Origin: Ruminiclostridium sp.
GTDB taxonomy: Bacteria > Bacillota > Clostridia > Oscillospirales > Ruminococcaceae
Assembly: GCA_017635095.1 (NCBI GenBank)
Contig: JAGBMA010000042.1
Location: forward strand, 1-64,000
Reading direction: 5' to 3'
Length of the DNA stretch: 64,000 nucleotides
Position numbers and translations under genes: made by a program. This document shows positions 1 to 7,382 of this stretch, piece by piece (within the stretch, counting starts at the first letter, position 1; the number at the start of each line of letters is the position of its first letter). Under the pieces are notes generated by a model. The model was not told the DNA's origin. It saw nothing but the letters and a program-made list of their open reading frames with translations, and did not search any database.

Positions 1-33
1 ACTAAAGTTTTTTTGGAAAGAGAGAGGGGTCGA

Positions 34-84
34 GGGGAGAGAGAAAAGCCTTTTTTTCCAAAAAATGGTTTTCTCTCTCCCCCG
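34..84. repeat. AG/CT-rich inverted repeat
   Basis: A purine-rich arm at 34-50 (GGGGAGAGAGAAAA) is matched by a complementary pyrimidine-rich arm at 68-84, around a spacer of T and A runs. It could fold as a hairpin beyond the end of the kinase gene. I see no terminal T tract that would make it a clear terminator. Confidence 0.45.
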
Positions 85-90
85 CGGGGC

Positions 91-198
91 GTGGGGCAGA
101 GCCCCACACGCGCGTCCGCAGACGCGCTGAGGGCGCAGGGCGGAGCCCGCCGGGGTGTGGGGCAGAGCCCCACACGCGCGTCCGCAGACGCGCTGAGG
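91..198. repeat. Two direct copies of a 42-bp GC-rich repeat, each with two palindromes
   Basis: The 42-bp unit occurs at 91-132 and again at 157-198, a 66-bp period. Each unit holds two palindromes, GTGGGG-CAGA-GCCCCAC and GCGCGTC-CGCA-GACGCGC, so each can form two adjacent hairpins. The second copy ends at the stop codon of the kinase gene. It looks like a dispersed intergenic repeat of the host genome rather than coding sequence. Confidence 0.7.
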
Positions 199-1026
199 TC
201 ACATCATGAGAGTACCGAGCACACGCTCGAATTCAACGCCGTTCCTGCGGGGTTTGCCGTTGTCCATGGTAGCCTTGACTGCGTCGTGTACGAATACCGA
301 GGCAGTGCGGACTGCATCTTCAAACCTGTCGCCGAGCATCATTCTGCCGGTCATGACAGACGCAAAGATGTCGCCGGTACCGGGGTAGGAGGCAGGGAGC
401 GGGTCCCAGCGGACGACCGCGTATTCTCCGGTCTGACCGTTCATGCATATGTTTGCGTGCTCGCCGGTGACAAACTTCACTCCGGTGATGACTGCGGATC
501 CCGACATCGTGCATAGGAGCTCCAGCATATCCCGCGCCCGCGCCTCGGAGAGGCGCTCTGAATACGGCATATCCAGCAAAAGCGCAGCCTCGGTGAGGTT
601 CGGGGTTATGATGTCTGCGTGACGGACAAGCTCTTTCATGCGTTCTATGAGCCGCGGAGTGTATGTCTTGTAGCATTCGCCGTCATCACCCATTACCGGG
701 TCAACTACGCGCTTTGCGTTCGGGAATGACTCAAAGAATTCGATGCAGCTGTCCACCTGTGCGTCGGAGCCGAGAAAACCGCTGTAGATCGTGTCAAAGT
801 CAATGCCAAGCTTCTTGTAGTGCTTGCAGCAGGGTGATATAAAATCCGTCATGTCGCGGAAAACGAAATCGTCGAAGCCGCCTGTGTGAGTCGAAAGTAT
901 AGCTGTCGGCACCGGTACGCACTGGATCCCCATTGCCGAGATCACCGGTGTTATGACTGCGAGCGAACAGCGCCCGAAGCCGGACATATCGTGTATTGCG
1001 GCGCAGATAGGCTGTTTATCCGTAAT
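199..1026 (-). CDS. pdxY: Pyridoxamine/pyridoxal kinase (PfkB/ribokinase family)
   Basis: This probably phosphorylates B6 vitamers with ATP in the cytosol. The N-terminal HDMSGFGRCSL, the TGG of STHTGGF and the C-terminal PGTGDIFASV (anion hole and catalytic Asp) are those of the PdxK/PdxY family. The only canonical start in frame (ATG, complement of 985-987) falls inside HD-MSGFGR and would cut off conserved residues. Seventeen further in-frame codons lie upstream to an AAGAGGG ribosome binding site at 1030-1036. The start is therefore probably ATT at 1026 (ATA or ACG are possible), giving about 275 residues, normal for the family. A divergent promoter precedes it. The family is clear; the precise vitamer is inferred. 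Confidence 0.85.
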   Translation of the reverse strand: MTDKQPICAAIHDMSGFGRCSLAVITPVISAMGIQCVPVPTAILSTHTGGFDDFVFRDMTDFISPCCKHYKKLGIDFDTIYSGFLGSDAQVDSCIEFFESFPNAKRVVDPVMGDDGECYKTYTPRLIERMKELVRHADIITPNLTEAALLLDMPYSERLSEARARDMLELLCTMSGSAVITGVKFVTGEHANICMNGQTGEYAVVRWDPLPASYPGTGDIFASVMTGRMMLGDRFEDAVRTASVFVHDAVKATMDNGKPRRNGVEFERVLGTLMM

Positions 1027-1038
1027 TATCCCTCTTTT

Positions 1039-1054
1039 GCAGTAAAGTTACTGC
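1039..1054. promoter_or_regulatory. Operator-like palindrome over the kinase transcription start
   Basis: GCAGTAA-AG-TTACTGC is a perfect 7-bp-arm palindrome. It lies between the -10 box (1058-1063) and the ribosome binding site (1030-1036) of the kinase gene, where a bound repressor would block initiation. It could equally act as an RNA hairpin next to the ribosome binding site. The regulator is unknown. Confidence 0.5.
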
Positions 1055-1057
1055 GTT

Positions 1058-1086
1058 ATTATAACACTTTCTGAGTATAAAGTCAA
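1058..1086 (-). promoter_or_regulatory. Promoter of the kinase gene
   Basis: On the minus strand, TTGACT (1086-1081) is followed by a 17-nt spacer and a perfect TATAAT (1063-1058). This is a near-consensus housekeeping sigma promoter. It is divergent from, and overlaps the upstream region of, the promoter of the next gene. Confidence 0.85.
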
Positions 1087-1092
1087 TATTTC

Positions 1093-1121
1093 TTGCATTT
1101 TCCCGGCGGATATGCTATAAT
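1093..1121 (+). promoter_or_regulatory. Promoter of the unknown gene at 1151
   Basis: TTGCAT, a 17-nt spacer and TATAAT, with a TATG-like extension before the -10. It lies 30 bp upstream of the start codon, with AAGGAG at 1138-1143. Confidence 0.75.
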
Positions 1122-1150
1122 AAACTCAATTCATATCAAGGAGCGCCGAT

Positions 1151-1852
1151 ATGTTGAAGATAGACGATTTTAATGAGCTTTCGGCTCTGCATAAGGCTGT
1201 GCTTGCTGCCAAATTCGGCAGAACCGCAGACGATCCCCTTTCCGGTGATCCGACGTTTGCAGGGCTTGCAAACCGTATCTACGATGAACTCGCAAAGCAC
1301 AGAGACAACAAGCTGATCGGTGCGGACGCGTATGAGGAGCTTCGCCGTGTTAAGACTTCACAAGGTTTCCGCGGCCAGTGGCGAACTGCAGTCATGACTG
1401 CACGAGGCGACAGTTCCTTTATGTCCGCAGATCACGCAAGCCGGATAATGCTTGCAAAATGCTATCTGAGCCCATTCAGCTGCACAGACGAGGAACTTGA
1501 GCAGTTCATATCCGAGACTGACCGGGTCGCAGGAGAAAAGACCGTAGATAGGCTTTTCAGGGAGAACGATTTTTCCGGCGCTATGCTTTTCGGCTGTTCA
1601 TGCGATTATTCCGGAGCAGGGTCGGCGCATATAGTGCTCGGGCTGAAGAACCGGCGCACCTGCGATGTCTTTTTCAGCGGTGTCCGTGCTTTTCGCATTT
1701 CAAGGGAAGGAGATGCCGGCGATGATATCCCCGTTCTGAAAAAACATATCACTGCTTCCGGCAGTATCCAGAAGCTTGACCTTTCTTTTGCAGCCGGGAC
1801 CGGTAAAGAACATATTGTAATAGAGGCTGATTCCGTCGATTATTGGGTCTGA
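1151..1852 (+). CDS. Hypothetical protein, 233 aa
   Basis: I do not recognise a family. The protein is soluble, with no signal peptide or membrane segment. The N-terminal half is charged and helical, with two EEL elements and a YDELAKHRDN segment. The C-terminal half looks like beta strands, including GCSCDYSGAGSAHIVLGL, and ends in DSVDYWV. The start is an ATG 8 nt after AAGGAG, and the gene has its own consensus promoter. It is monocistronic and followed by the promoter of a tRNA pair. Confidence 0.8.
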   Translation: MLKIDDFNELSALHKAVLAAKFGRTADDPLSGDPTFAGLANRIYDELAKHRDNKLIGADAYEELRRVKTSQGFRGQWRTAVMTARGDSSFMSADHASRIMLAKCYLSPFSCTDEELEQFISETDRVAGEKTVDRLFRENDFSGAMLFGCSCDYSGAGSAHIVLGLKNRRTCDVFFSGVRAFRISREGDAGDDIPVLKKHITASGSIQKLDLSFAAGTGKEHIVIEADSVDYWV

Positions 1853-1906
1853 AAAGGGACTTTAAGCACTTTTTGAAAATTTTTAAAAAATTTTTTTAAA
1901 AAATGC

Positions 1907-1935
1907 TTGACAAAACTCATATATCGTGATATAAT
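1907..1935 (+). promoter_or_regulatory. tRNA promoter
   Basis: Perfect TTGACA, a 17-nt spacer and perfect TATAAT, 28 bp before the tRNA-Thr. This strength is typical of stable-RNA promoters. Confidence 0.9.
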
Positions 1936-1963
1936 AATCAAGCAGTTTACGAAAGACTGCTTC

Positions 1964-2039
1964 GCTGGTGTAGCTCAGCTGGTAGAGCAGCTGATTTGTA
2001 ATCAGCAGGTCGGGGGTTCGAATCCGTCCACCAGCTCCA
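1964..2039 (+). tRNA. trnT: tRNA-Thr(TGT)
   Basis: The acceptor stem GCTGGTG pairs with CACCAGC, followed by discriminator T and an encoded CCA. The anticodon stem GCTGA/TCAGC holds the loop TTTGTAA with anticodon TGT. The T-arm contains GGTTCGAATCC. The cloverleaf is 76 nt and intact. Confidence 0.95.
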
Positions 2040-2126
2040 ATTTATGCCGGTAAATCGCCGGCATAAAAAATATGTCAATATGCGGAAACGCATTTGATAT
2101 AAAATGTTCTGCCGATGGGCAGGATC

Positions 2127-2145
2127 GTTTCCGGTAACGGAAACT
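2127..2145 (+). other. Hairpin in the spacer between the two tRNAs
   Basis: GTTTCCG-GTAA-CGGAAAC forms a perfect stem just before the tRNA-Tyr. A second perfect stem, TTTATGCCGG with CCGGCATAAA, lies at 2041-2067. Both are likely processing elements of a tRNA-Thr/tRNA-Tyr co-transcript. Neither has a U tract. Confidence 0.5.
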
Positions 2146-2152
2146 TATATGA

Positions 2153-2238
2153 GGGAGTGTTCCCGAGTGGCCAAAGGGGGCAGACTGTAAATCTGTTGCA
2201 TCTTTGCTTCGGTGGTCCGAATCCACCCGCTCCCACCA
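2153..2238 (+). tRNA. trnY: tRNA-Tyr(GTA)
   Basis: GGGAGTG pairs with CGCTCCC (one T-G pair), then A and an encoded CCA. The anticodon loop CTGTAAA gives GTA. The long variable arm (TGCATCTTTGCTTCGGTGG region) marks a bacterial type II tRNA, as expected for Tyr. It is 86 nt and intact. Confidence 0.95.
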
Positions 2239-2264
2239 ACTAAAGTGAACACTTTAGATATTTT

Positions 2265-2307
2265 GCCCACAAAAGGCTTGGTTAAGCCATTTGTGGGCGA
2301 TTTTTAT
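2265..2307 (+). terminator. Terminator of the tRNA operon
   Basis: GCCCACAAA (2265-2273) pairs with TTTGTGGGC (2290-2298). An inner GGCTT/AAGCC helix extends the stem, and GATTTTTATT follows. A perfect palindrome CTAAAGTG-AA-CACTTTAG lies just upstream at 2241-2258. Confidence 0.85.
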
Positions 2308-2352
2308 TGGGATTTCAAAATCCCGTTTCCGTAGATATTTTTTGAGGTCAAA

Positions 2353-2380
2353 TAGGCACTGACAGGATTTGAACCCCCAC
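2353..2380 (-). other. tRNA 3-prime-end-like fragment, possible attachment site remnant
   Basis: Read on the minus strand, this contains GGTTCAAATCC (T-loop-like) followed by TGTCAGTGCC. The segment 5-prime to the T-loop does not pair with the 3-prime side, and no cloverleaf can be built. Such a 3-prime tRNA remnant is what integration into a tRNA gene leaves behind, and it sits at the transition from host tRNAs to ICE genes. I did not find a second copy in the window, so the role is a guess. Confidence 0.3.
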
Positions 2381-2537
2381 GGGTATAAAATTTTCAATCA
2401 AAATTTCGTGACAATTTAACAAATTTACAGAAAGCGCACGAAGGTCAGGAAGGAAACTCCACAGACCGCAAATCGAGCGCATTTTCTATGATATACACAA
2501 AGTTTTCCGCCAAAGATTGTTAAAAGCAATGAATCGA

Positions 2538-2566
2538 TTGACTTTTTTCGACCGATATGATAAAAT
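2538..2566 (+). promoter_or_regulatory. Promoter of the gene at 2609
   Basis: TTGACT, a 17-nt spacer and TAAAAT, 42 bp upstream of the start codon. Confidence 0.7.
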
Positions 2567-2608
2567 CGAAAAGGTCTCATACACGACCGGGATCGGAGCT
2601 GAAAGTCA

Positions 2609-2884
2609 ATGGAAAATATCAAGGTCACAGTCATCGGCGGTGACATCTCCCCCGCCGAGCGGCAAGCATATATCGAACGAGGAAAAAATAATAAACCGAA
2701 TATGATACTGACAGCAGTCAGGATAGAGCTTGACGGAGATTTTGCAGACATCACATATCAATACGCCGACCCGCCGCAGGATATGACAGTGAGCATTGGC
2801 GGCTGTATGATTGGCAAGTTCGGCAGCTTCAATCACGGCAAACAAGCCGAATATCTCGACAGAATCCCAAATGATCTAAATTAA
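2609..2884 (+). CDS. Small hypothetical protein, 91 aa
   Basis: Unrecognised soluble protein starting MENIKVTVIGGDISPAERQ. It appears to be an alpha/beta protein with a GGCMIGKFGS segment near residue 65. ATG follows GGAG at about 10 nt, with a good promoter upstream and a strong terminator directly downstream, so it is monocistronic. It lies at the left end of the mobile region and could belong to the ICE or to the host. Confidence 0.65.
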   Translation: MENIKVTVIGGDISPAERQAYIERGKNNKPNMILTAVRIELDGDFADITYQYADPPQDMTVSIGGCMIGKFGSFNHGKQAEYLDRIPNDLN

Positions 2885-2895
2885 ATATGGTAGCA

Positions 2896-2952
2896 AAGAG
2901 CCTGTAAGCTCGGATGTGAGTATATCACATCTGAACTTGCAGGCTCTTTTTT
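2896..2952 (+). terminator. Strong terminator
   Basis: AGAGCCTG pairs with CAGGCTCT. An inner GATGTG/CACATC helix extends the stem, and a run of six T follows. It ends the 2609 gene and insulates the operon that begins at 3047. Confidence 0.9.
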
Positions 2953-3046
2953 GTTGCAAAAATTTCGGTAAAAACAGAAAATTTCAATTGCAAAAGCATT
3001 AAAAGTTCGTCAATGTGTATGAAATTTTCAAAGGAAGGAGCGACCA

Positions 3047-3643
3047 ATGTTATTTACAGAAACACCATACTTGCAGAGTCTCGAGCGGCAGATGACCGAG
3101 ATACCTCGCCATAGAGACTCGTATGTCCGATGTAACAGCAGAAATCAATACAGCAGCGCCGCCGTAAAACTGGCATTGCGGATACTGCTCGACAGCTTCG
3201 ACTGTGCAAAACTCGAAAAAAGAATGAAAGGAATATCAATGAAACCGACATTTGTTGACGAACGGCATTATGACCGTTTCAGAAGATTTTTTTACAGAAA
3301 TACGCTAAGTCCCGCCCACTGCAGCCGTAACTATGTAGCTGCGGTTTTTCTTTTGTCCTCCGATCCGATACTTTGGAAAAATACACGGCGGCACATCAGC
3401 AGAGATGCCGTGAACTTCGGTAAGATGCATATCGGCTCGGTGGATACCGCGACCTATGCCACATTCAAGGCAGCGAAGGAGGTTTATACCGACAAAGCGG
3501 AGATCACGGTCAGCGAGCTTTGCGACAGCACTCTGGTCAACGACCGGACGATAAGCAATGTATTCACAGCCATGCTTATTGAGAACAACGGGTACGGTAT
3601 AGTTGACACAACCAAGTTTCAGGAACAGCCGAAAGCGGTCTGA
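3047..3643 (+). CDS. Hypothetical protein, 198 aa, first gene of the ICE
   Basis: No family recognised. The N-terminal third is basic and polar (RHRDSYVRCNSRNQYSS). The central part, VDERHYDRFRRFFYRNTL, is strongly charged. The C-terminal part has ITVSELCDSTLVNDRTISN followed by FTAMLIENNGYGI, which could be a winged-helix-like fold. AAGGAAGGAG lies upstream of the ATG. It opens the accessory module and is followed after 48 nt by the YubB-like gene. Confidence 0.65.
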   Translation: MLFTETPYLQSLERQMTEIPRHRDSYVRCNSRNQYSSAAVKLALRILLDSFDCAKLEKRMKGISMKPTFVDERHYDRFRRFFYRNTLSPAHCSRNYVAAVFLLSSDPILWKNTRRHISRDAVNFGKMHIGSVDTATYATFKAAKEVYTDKAEITVSELCDSTLVNDRTISNVFTAMLIENNGYGIVDTTKFQEQPKAV

Positions 3644-3691
3644 ATGACCGATTTCATACATATTTCAGCACACAGCGAAAGAGGTGAGAAA

Positions 3692-4483
3692 ATGCCAAAT
3701 TATGTAACGAACCGTGTGGTCATGACCGGTGAGCAGTCGCGGATAGACGAGCTTGTCCGTGCGGTGCAGTTCCCGGACGAAGGTCTTGGCAGCGTAGATT
3801 TCAGCAAGGTGATACGGATGCCGCCGGAGCTTGATATCCCCGAATGTACCGACACACATGACGGCTTCAAGCTCTACTCCGATTTTGTTGAGGTTTACAA
3901 GATCGGACTCGGAAACAGACCGCTCGACCCGATGAACATCCCCGCGAGAGCCGAAAATGCGTTCCTCAACTACAGACGCGGCATAAGCGACAGAGTCTGG
4001 ACTCTCGGAAGGGCGGCATATCGCAACTACGAGAAATACGGCTTCAAGACTTGGCTCGACTGGCGGAATAAGATGTGGAACACCAACTCCGAGGGCAGAC
4101 GGTTTGAGCCGTTCGACAATAACACATTTTGTTTTGAGACAGCGTGGTCAAGGGCTTCGCCTATTGTTGAGCAGCTTTCGAGAATGTTCCCCGATGTCAC
4201 ATTTCAGTATTCTTGGGCAGATCAGGACTTCGGTAACAATGTTGGCGAGGTCGAGCTGAAAAACGGTGAGCAGGTTTATGAAAATATCCCTGCGGCGTTC
4301 TCGAAAGAGGCTTATGAAATGGCGGCGGATATCCGAGGTGAAGATCTGCTGGCAGACCGCCAAATGGTGTTCAACGAGGAAACCGGAATCTACGAGCATC
4401 TGTCCGATGAGGAAATCGAAGATCTTACCGAGGGGGAGATCAGCGACAGCGGAGAAACCGAGCAGCCGCAGCAGTCAATGTAA
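3692..4483 (+). CDS. YubB/Api92-like ferredoxin-like-fold protein
   Basis: The start MPNYVTNRVVMTG, followed by a segment of phage- and plasmid-borne YubB-like proteins (FDKV-type VDFSKVIRMPPEL, then a WGTK-like KTWLDWRNKMWNTN and an FETAWS-P-I element), matches the family by pattern. Its biochemical role is unknown. The ATG at 3692 was chosen because GAGGTGAG sits 6 nt upstream; the frame is open further 5-prime without a ribosome binding site. The C-terminus is very acidic and ends EQPQQSM, one of the Met-terminated tails common in this element. Confidence 0.75.
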   Translation: MPNYVTNRVVMTGEQSRIDELVRAVQFPDEGLGSVDFSKVIRMPPELDIPECTDTHDGFKLYSDFVEVYKIGLGNRPLDPMNIPARAENAFLNYRRGISDRVWTLGRAAYRNYEKYGFKTWLDWRNKMWNTNSEGRRFEPFDNNTFCFETAWSRASPIVEQLSRMFPDVTFQYSWADQDFGNNVGEVELKNGEQVYENIPAAFSKEAYEMAADIRGEDLLADRQMVFNEETGIYEHLSDEEIEDLTEGEISDSGETEQPQQSM

Positions 4484-4513
4484 CTGCCGCGGTATTTTTT
4501 TTGCGGGGAGGTG

Positions 4514-5158
4514 ATGATCGGCTTAAAGGTATTGGAATTGTTCGCAGGTACCCGCTCTATCGGTCGTGCTTTTGATAAGCGCGGTCATGAGGTTTTCTCG
4601 GTGGAGTGGAACAAGGACTTCAAGAACATTTCGCTGTACAAGGACATATCCGAGCTGACAGCTCAGGAGATAATCGACAACTTCGGGCGACCGGACGTGA
4701 TATGGGCATCGCCGGATTGCACAACATTCAGCATTGCGGCGATATCGCATCACAGATGGAAGAACGAAGAAACCGGAAATCTCGACCCTGTCAGCGATTA
4801 CGCAAAGTTCTGCGATAAAGTGGATACGCACGTTCTCGCCCTTATTCGGCAGCTTGCACCGAAGTATTGGTTTATCGAGAATCCGCGCGGCGGTATGAGG
4901 AAGATGACCTGGATGCAGGCTCTTCCGCGATATACGGTCACCTACTGTCAGTACGGCGATAATCGAATGAAGCCCACAGACATCTGGACCAACCATCCCG
5001 ACCCAAAGTTCCTGCCGCCCTGTCATAACGGCGACCCGTGTCACGAACCGGCACCGCGCGGCAGCAAGACCGGAACTCAAGGTCTCAGGGGCAGCGTCCA
5101 GCGAAGCATGATACCGGACAGGCTCTGCGAACACATAGCGAAGATATGCGAGGAATAA
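4514..5158 (+). CDS. Small cytosine-C5-type DNA methyltransferase-like protein
   Basis: The N-terminus LKVLELFAGTRSIGRAF is motif I (SAM binding) of C5 methyltransferases. Residues about 65-70, ASPDCTTFS, occupy the catalytic loop, with PDC in place of the usual PCQ. IENPRGG replaces the ENV motif. At about 214 residues it is shorter than restriction-associated enzymes and lacks an obvious target-recognition domain, like phage-encoded versions. GGGGAGGTGATG overlaps the apparent ATG at 4514; ATC at 4517 is better spaced and could be the real start. It probably masks ICE DNA from host restriction. Confidence 0.75.
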   Translation: MIGLKVLELFAGTRSIGRAFDKRGHEVFSVEWNKDFKNISLYKDISELTAQEIIDNFGRPDVIWASPDCTTFSIAAISHHRWKNEETGNLDPVSDYAKFCDKVDTHVLALIRQLAPKYWFIENPRGGMRKMTWMQALPRYTVTYCQYGDNRMKPTDIWTNHPDPKFLPPCHNGDPCHEPAPRGSKTGTQGLRGSVQRSMIPDRLCEHIAKICEE

Positions 5159-5230
5159 CCTCGCACCGTTCTCCAAGATATCTTGGTCGATGAAATTTAT
5201 ATATTTTATTTGAAAGTACGAGGTAAACAC

Positions 5231-5436
5231 ATGAAAAAGAAGAAACTTATAAAGCTTCTTGTAAAGTTGATAAGGAAACCGACAACGGTCGAAAAACAAG
5301 CAAAAGCCATTTCGGAATGGCTGAAAGGGTCAAGCATTCATACATCGCCAAGTATCTCGGCGGGAACGGGTATGGAAGAAAACCCGAACTACTGCAGCGA
5401 CATTTGTGACAGCTGCAGACAGATACTTGACAGGAG
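5231..5436 (+). other. Possible small gene whose frame stays open into the next gene
   Basis: An ATG at 5231 begins MKKKKLIKLLVKLIRKP, followed by a polar segment containing CSDICDSC, a Cys pattern that could bind zinc. The frame has no stop until 6115, inside the methyltransferase gene that is read in another frame. Either a short gene has lost its stop through a frameshift, or only part of this is translated. I do not support the full overlapping frame as a gene. Confidence 0.3.
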
Positions 5437-6555
5437 ATGGTCAAAGCAATCAGATTTTTTGATATGTTCTCCGGGATCGGCGGGTTCCGTTCGGGACTTG
5501 AAAAAGCCGGAGGATTCAAGTGTATCGGCAACTGCGAGATCGACAAGCACGCGGAAGCCGCCTACAAAGCAATGTACAACACGGAAGGTGAGGTGTATTT
5601 TAGTGACGCAAGAGCAATCGATCCGGCAGAAATTGGAGACTTTGATCTCATTACTGCAGGATTCCCTTGCCAGCCCTATAGTTGCGCTGGGCGACGAGCT
5701 TCATTCAAAGACCCAAGAGGTACTTTGTTCCTTGAAATTGCAAGACTCATTGAAGCCAAGCGACCTGCGTTTTTTCTCCTTGAAAATGTACCCGGACTGC
5801 TATCGATTAACAAGGGGAAAGATTTCAAAGTCATCCTTGAAACATTTTCCGACCTGGGGTATTCATTTGAATGGATGGTGCTTAACAGCGCCGAATTCGG
5901 TGTGCCGCAACAAAGGCGGCGGCTCTACATTGTCGGATATACTCGAGAAGAATGTGCCGGCAGAATATTCCCTGTCAGAGGCGGCGATGCGCAAGCTCTT
6001 AAGCTCGTCCTTCCCGGACCGCAAGGATCAAGAGTTTACGATCCCGAGGGAGCAGCTTGCACACAATGCGCAGGCTCCGGCGGCGGAGGAGGAAAAACAG
6101 GACTTTACTTCATAGACCTTAATCCGCAGCCCGTTCTCACCGATAACGCAAGATGCGTAACTGCAAGACAGGATTCGGGCATCAGCAAAAGGCGCGGCGA
6201 ACATTCGGGTGTGTTCTTTGAATCCGATGAGCCGTGCGCGGTGATCAACCCGTTCAAGGAACACGTTTGGCAGAACGGCAGGCGTATCAAGGAGCCGAAT
6301 GAGCCGATGTTCACGATCACGGCGCAGGACAGGCACGGTGTACTCCACAAAGGGTACATACGCCGTCTCACCCCACTTGAGTGCTGGCGGCTGCAAGGTT
6401 TCGAGGACGATCAGTTCTATCTCGCCTACACGACAACTCAGGCGAACACCCACCTATACCGAATGGCGGGAAACTCAGTCACAGTCCCGGTCATAACCGC
6501 AATAGCGAAGAAGATCAAGGCGGCTGCGGAGTTGATCGGACTTGATACGACTTGA
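5437..6555 (+). CDS. DNA cytosine-5 methyltransferase
   Basis: All main C5-methyltransferase motifs are visible in order. They are FFDMFSGIGGF (motif I), GFPCQPYSCAG around residue 77 with catalytic Cys, FLLENVPGL (ENV), QRRRLYIVGY (QxRxR) and a C-terminal GNSVTVPV (motif X). The variable region between motifs VIII and IX, about residues 170-300, would read the DNA target. No restriction endonuclease is encoded nearby, so it is an orphan enzyme, presumably protecting the ICE in new hosts. The ATG is close to AGGAG. Confidence 0.92.
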   Translation: MVKAIRFFDMFSGIGGFRSGLEKAGGFKCIGNCEIDKHAEAAYKAMYNTEGEVYFSDARAIDPAEIGDFDLITAGFPCQPYSCAGRRASFKDPRGTLFLEIARLIEAKRPAFFLLENVPGLLSINKGKDFKVILETFSDLGYSFEWMVLNSAEFGVPQQRRRLYIVGYTREECAGRIFPVRGGDAQALKLVLPGPQGSRVYDPEGAACTQCAGSGGGGGKTGLYFIDLNPQPVLTDNARCVTARQDSGISKRRGEHSGVFFESDEPCAVINPFKEHVWQNGRRIKEPNEPMFTITAQDRHGVLHKGYIRRLTPLECWRLQGFEDDQFYLAYTTTQANTHLYRMAGNSVTVPVITAIAKKIKAAAELIGLDTT

Positions 6556-6572
6556 TAAAAAGCGAGGTATAT

Positions 6573-6914
6573 ATGACAGGAGTAAATGCACAGTCCGAGG
6601 AATATGAAAGCTTCTTCATTCTCGGTCAGGACGCTCTGTTCACGAATTCGCGGCTCGACCGCACAACTATCCCGGACGGGCTCTATGCCTACGACCTGCG
6701 GGACGCTTGTGACGGAAACATCAATGAGTTAAAGGACTTTGTTCTCGTGAACCATTGGGGAACTGTCCTCGTCAAAGATCCTATCGAGGGCGCTGACAAG
6801 GGCGTTCAGATCAAAGCCGATGATTACAACTATCTCGGCGACTCAATGACCATTGACGAGTTTATGAGCGAACAGAACGAAACGCAGCGGATGTCAGAGG
6901 TGACTCTGGCATGA
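6573..6914 (+). CDS. LPD28-type accessory protein, 113 aa
   Basis: The pattern ALFTNSRLDRTTIPDGLYAYDLR, then VVNHWGTV-like VLVNHWGTVLVKDP and a YLG-MTIDEF element resembles the large polyvalent protein-associated domain LPD28 found in clostridial mobile elements. The function is unknown. The ATG at 6573 follows GAGG. The gene is 18 nt after the methyltransferase and overlaps the next gene by 4 nt, so they are translationally coupled. Confidence 0.65.
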   Translation: MTGVNAQSEEYESFFILGQDALFTNSRLDRTTIPDGLYAYDLRDACDGNINELKDFVLVNHWGTVLVKDPIEGADKGVQIKADDYNYLGDSMTIDEFMSEQNETQRMSEVTLA

Positions 6915-7270
6915 GCGAAAAACCGACGAAAAAGTGGGTAAAGGGCTGTGACCCGTTTGACGGCACACCGAGATACACATTCGAGGGGCGCGACCCGTCA
7001 TTCACTTATTCGAGCATCGCCGTTGTCATTACGACGGAACGGCGGCGCAAATATCAATGGGATCCGAAAAGCTGTCGGAATTTCTACACCGGAACGGTAT
7101 ATCACATGGACAAGGAAACCTGTGACAGGACCGAAGAATATGAGTATCTGAACGACTGCAAGTTCGCAACGGAAAAGCTGTTCTCGGAATACTGCGAGAT
7201 GTTTCCCGATGATACCGAGATCGGCGAGGAACTTCTCGGTCGAGCCTTCGGATTCGAGCAAACTATGTAA
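6911..7270 (+). CDS. Hypothetical ICE protein, 119 aa
   Basis: Not recognised. It is soluble and rich in aromatic and charged residues, with ERRRKYQWDPKSCRNFYTG in the middle and an acidic C-terminal third. It starts within the end of the LPD28 gene (ATGA overlap). It ends FGFEQTM, with the same last four residues as the ArdA-like protein at 30903. Confidence 0.65.
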   Translation: MSEKPTKKWVKGCDPFDGTPRYTFEGRDPSFTYSSIAVVITTERRRKYQWDPKSCRNFYTGTVYHMDKETCDRTEEYEYLNDCKFATEKLFSEYCEMFPDDTEIGEELLGRAFGFEQTM

Positions 7271-7382
7271 ATAACCGTATTGCCTGCAAGGACAGGCGAT
7301 ACCATTAAATATAATATAGCACATCTTCCCCCTTTCGGTCAAGCCTGTTTTTGCAGGTCTCGGACAGAATGGGGGTGATGAT

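Noticed and set aside
13..516. Plus-strand reading frame at the left edge
   Set aside because: It runs through the repeats and the antisense of the kinase gene and has no ribosome binding site.
2002..2226. Minus-strand reading frame across the tRNA genes
   Set aside because: It is antisense to two intact tRNAs; the translated LVDGFEPPTC segment is the usual antisense of a T-arm.
5183..6115. A 310-codon reading frame across the cytosine methyltransferase
   Set aside because: It overlaps a gene with all C5-methyltransferase motifs and has no domain features after the first 70 residues. Only the first part is kept, as a weak small-gene candidate.
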